Source of the DNA: an uncultured Pseudomonadaceae bacterium
GTDB lineage: Bacteria > Pseudomonadota > Gammaproteobacteria > Pseudomonadales > Pseudomonadaceae
DNA length: 5,799 nt
Reading direction: 5' to 3'
Assembly (NCBI GenBank): GCA_947630465.1
Contig: CANRHT010000117.1
Coordinates: 1-5,799 of the forward strand
Below, piece after piece: positions 5,686 through 5,799 of this stretch. The position numbers and the translations under genes were made by a program. The notes under the pieces were generated by a model. The model saw only the letters and a program-made list of their open reading frames with translations, was not told the DNA's origin and ran no database searches. How positions within the stretch are numbered: the stretch's first letter is position 1; every line of letters begins with the position of its first letter.

Positions 5686-5799
5686 CTAAGCCGCTAGAAA
5701 AAGAAAAGCCTCTGGGCCATAAGACACAGAGGCTTGTTTGTTGCGGCGGTAACTGCCTTTACCTTTTTTCGCCTGTTCTTGGCGGCTGCGAAACAGCGG
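5686..5799 (-). CDS. arfA: Alternative ribosome-rescue factor ArfA, C-terminal part (5' end outside window)
   Basis: The minus strand is open from the window edge to TAG at 5688-5686, 37 codons: PLFRSRQEQAKKGKGSYRRN, KQASVSYGPE, AFLFLAA. The segment PLFR-x-R followed by KKGKGSY-x-R matches the signature of E. coli ArfA (DPLFRQR, then NKKGKGSYMRK). ArfA enters the empty A site of ribosomes stalled on mRNAs without a stop codon and recruits release factor RF2; the Lys-rich KKGKGSY stretch is the part that lies in the mRNA channel. It is a backup to tmRNA. The reading frame continues through a terminator hairpin before its stop, as described for arfA genes whose mRNA lacks a stop codon, so that tmRNA tags the product for degradation. 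The N-terminal half, expected to hold about 20-25 further residues, is beyond the window. Recognition is from motif memory; the C-terminal residues after the hairpin are not expected to be conserved. Confidence 0.88.
   Translation of the reverse strand, partial: PLFRSRQEQAKKGKGSYRRNKQASVSYGPEAFLFLAA
5698..5735 (-). terminator. Intragenic terminator hairpin inside arfA (non-stop mRNA element)
   Basis: On the minus strand AAGCCTCTG (5735-5727) pairs perfectly with CAGAGGCTT (5714-5706) around a 12-base loop, followed by TTCTTTTT (5705-5698). The whole structure lies inside the open arfA frame; the TAG begins ten bases beyond the T-tract. Termination in the T-tract would give an mRNA without a stop codon. 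In other bacteria the arfA hairpin acts as a terminator or as an RNase III site, and either would fit here. Confidence 0.85.

Overview
The window looks like chromosomal DNA of a gammaproteobacterium, most likely a member of the Pseudomonadales and probably a Pseudomonas-related lineage of moderate GC content. This rests on the GroEL Gly-Met tail, a DUF2333 membrane protein next to a receiver-GGDEF regulator, an MltB-type transglycosylase with a peptidoglycan-binding tail, and an ArfA-type ribosome rescue factor. Genus assignment is inference. Nothing suggests a mobile element, prophage or CRISPR array.

Layout from left to right. (1) 1-88 is the last 28 codons of groEL, closed by a strong terminator at 126-159. 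(2) 359-1180 (+) is an enoyl-CoA hydratase/isomerase family gene; its start is placed at 359 by a clear ribosome binding site. (3) 1281-2369 (-) is a DUF2333 single-pass membrane protein, ending at a terminator at 1197-1225. (4) 2370-2618 is a divergent control region with a promoter in each direction and a decayed ~48-bp tandem repeat. (5) 2619-4274 (+) is a diguanylate cyclase with a degenerate Hpt-like N-terminus, a degenerate receiver, an intact receiver and an intact GGDEF domain with I-site. (6) 4291-5577 (-) is an exported lytic murein transglycosylase, convergent with the cyclase gene and only 16 bp from it. (7) 5686-5799 (-) is the 3' end of a short gene recognised as arfA, entering from the right edge.

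The most notable point is the right edge. The arfA reading frame runs straight through a 9-bp hairpin and T-tract before reaching its TAG stop. That is the arrangement expected for a gene whose mRNA is made without a stop codon, so that tmRNA normally destroys the product and ArfA builds up only when trans-translation fails.

The genes do not form one pathway. They cover protein folding, acyl-CoA metabolism, c-di-GMP signalling, cell-wall turnover and ribosome rescue, mostly as single-gene units with their own promoters or terminators. The DUF2333 gene and the cyclase gene are divergent and may share control through the repeated promoter region.
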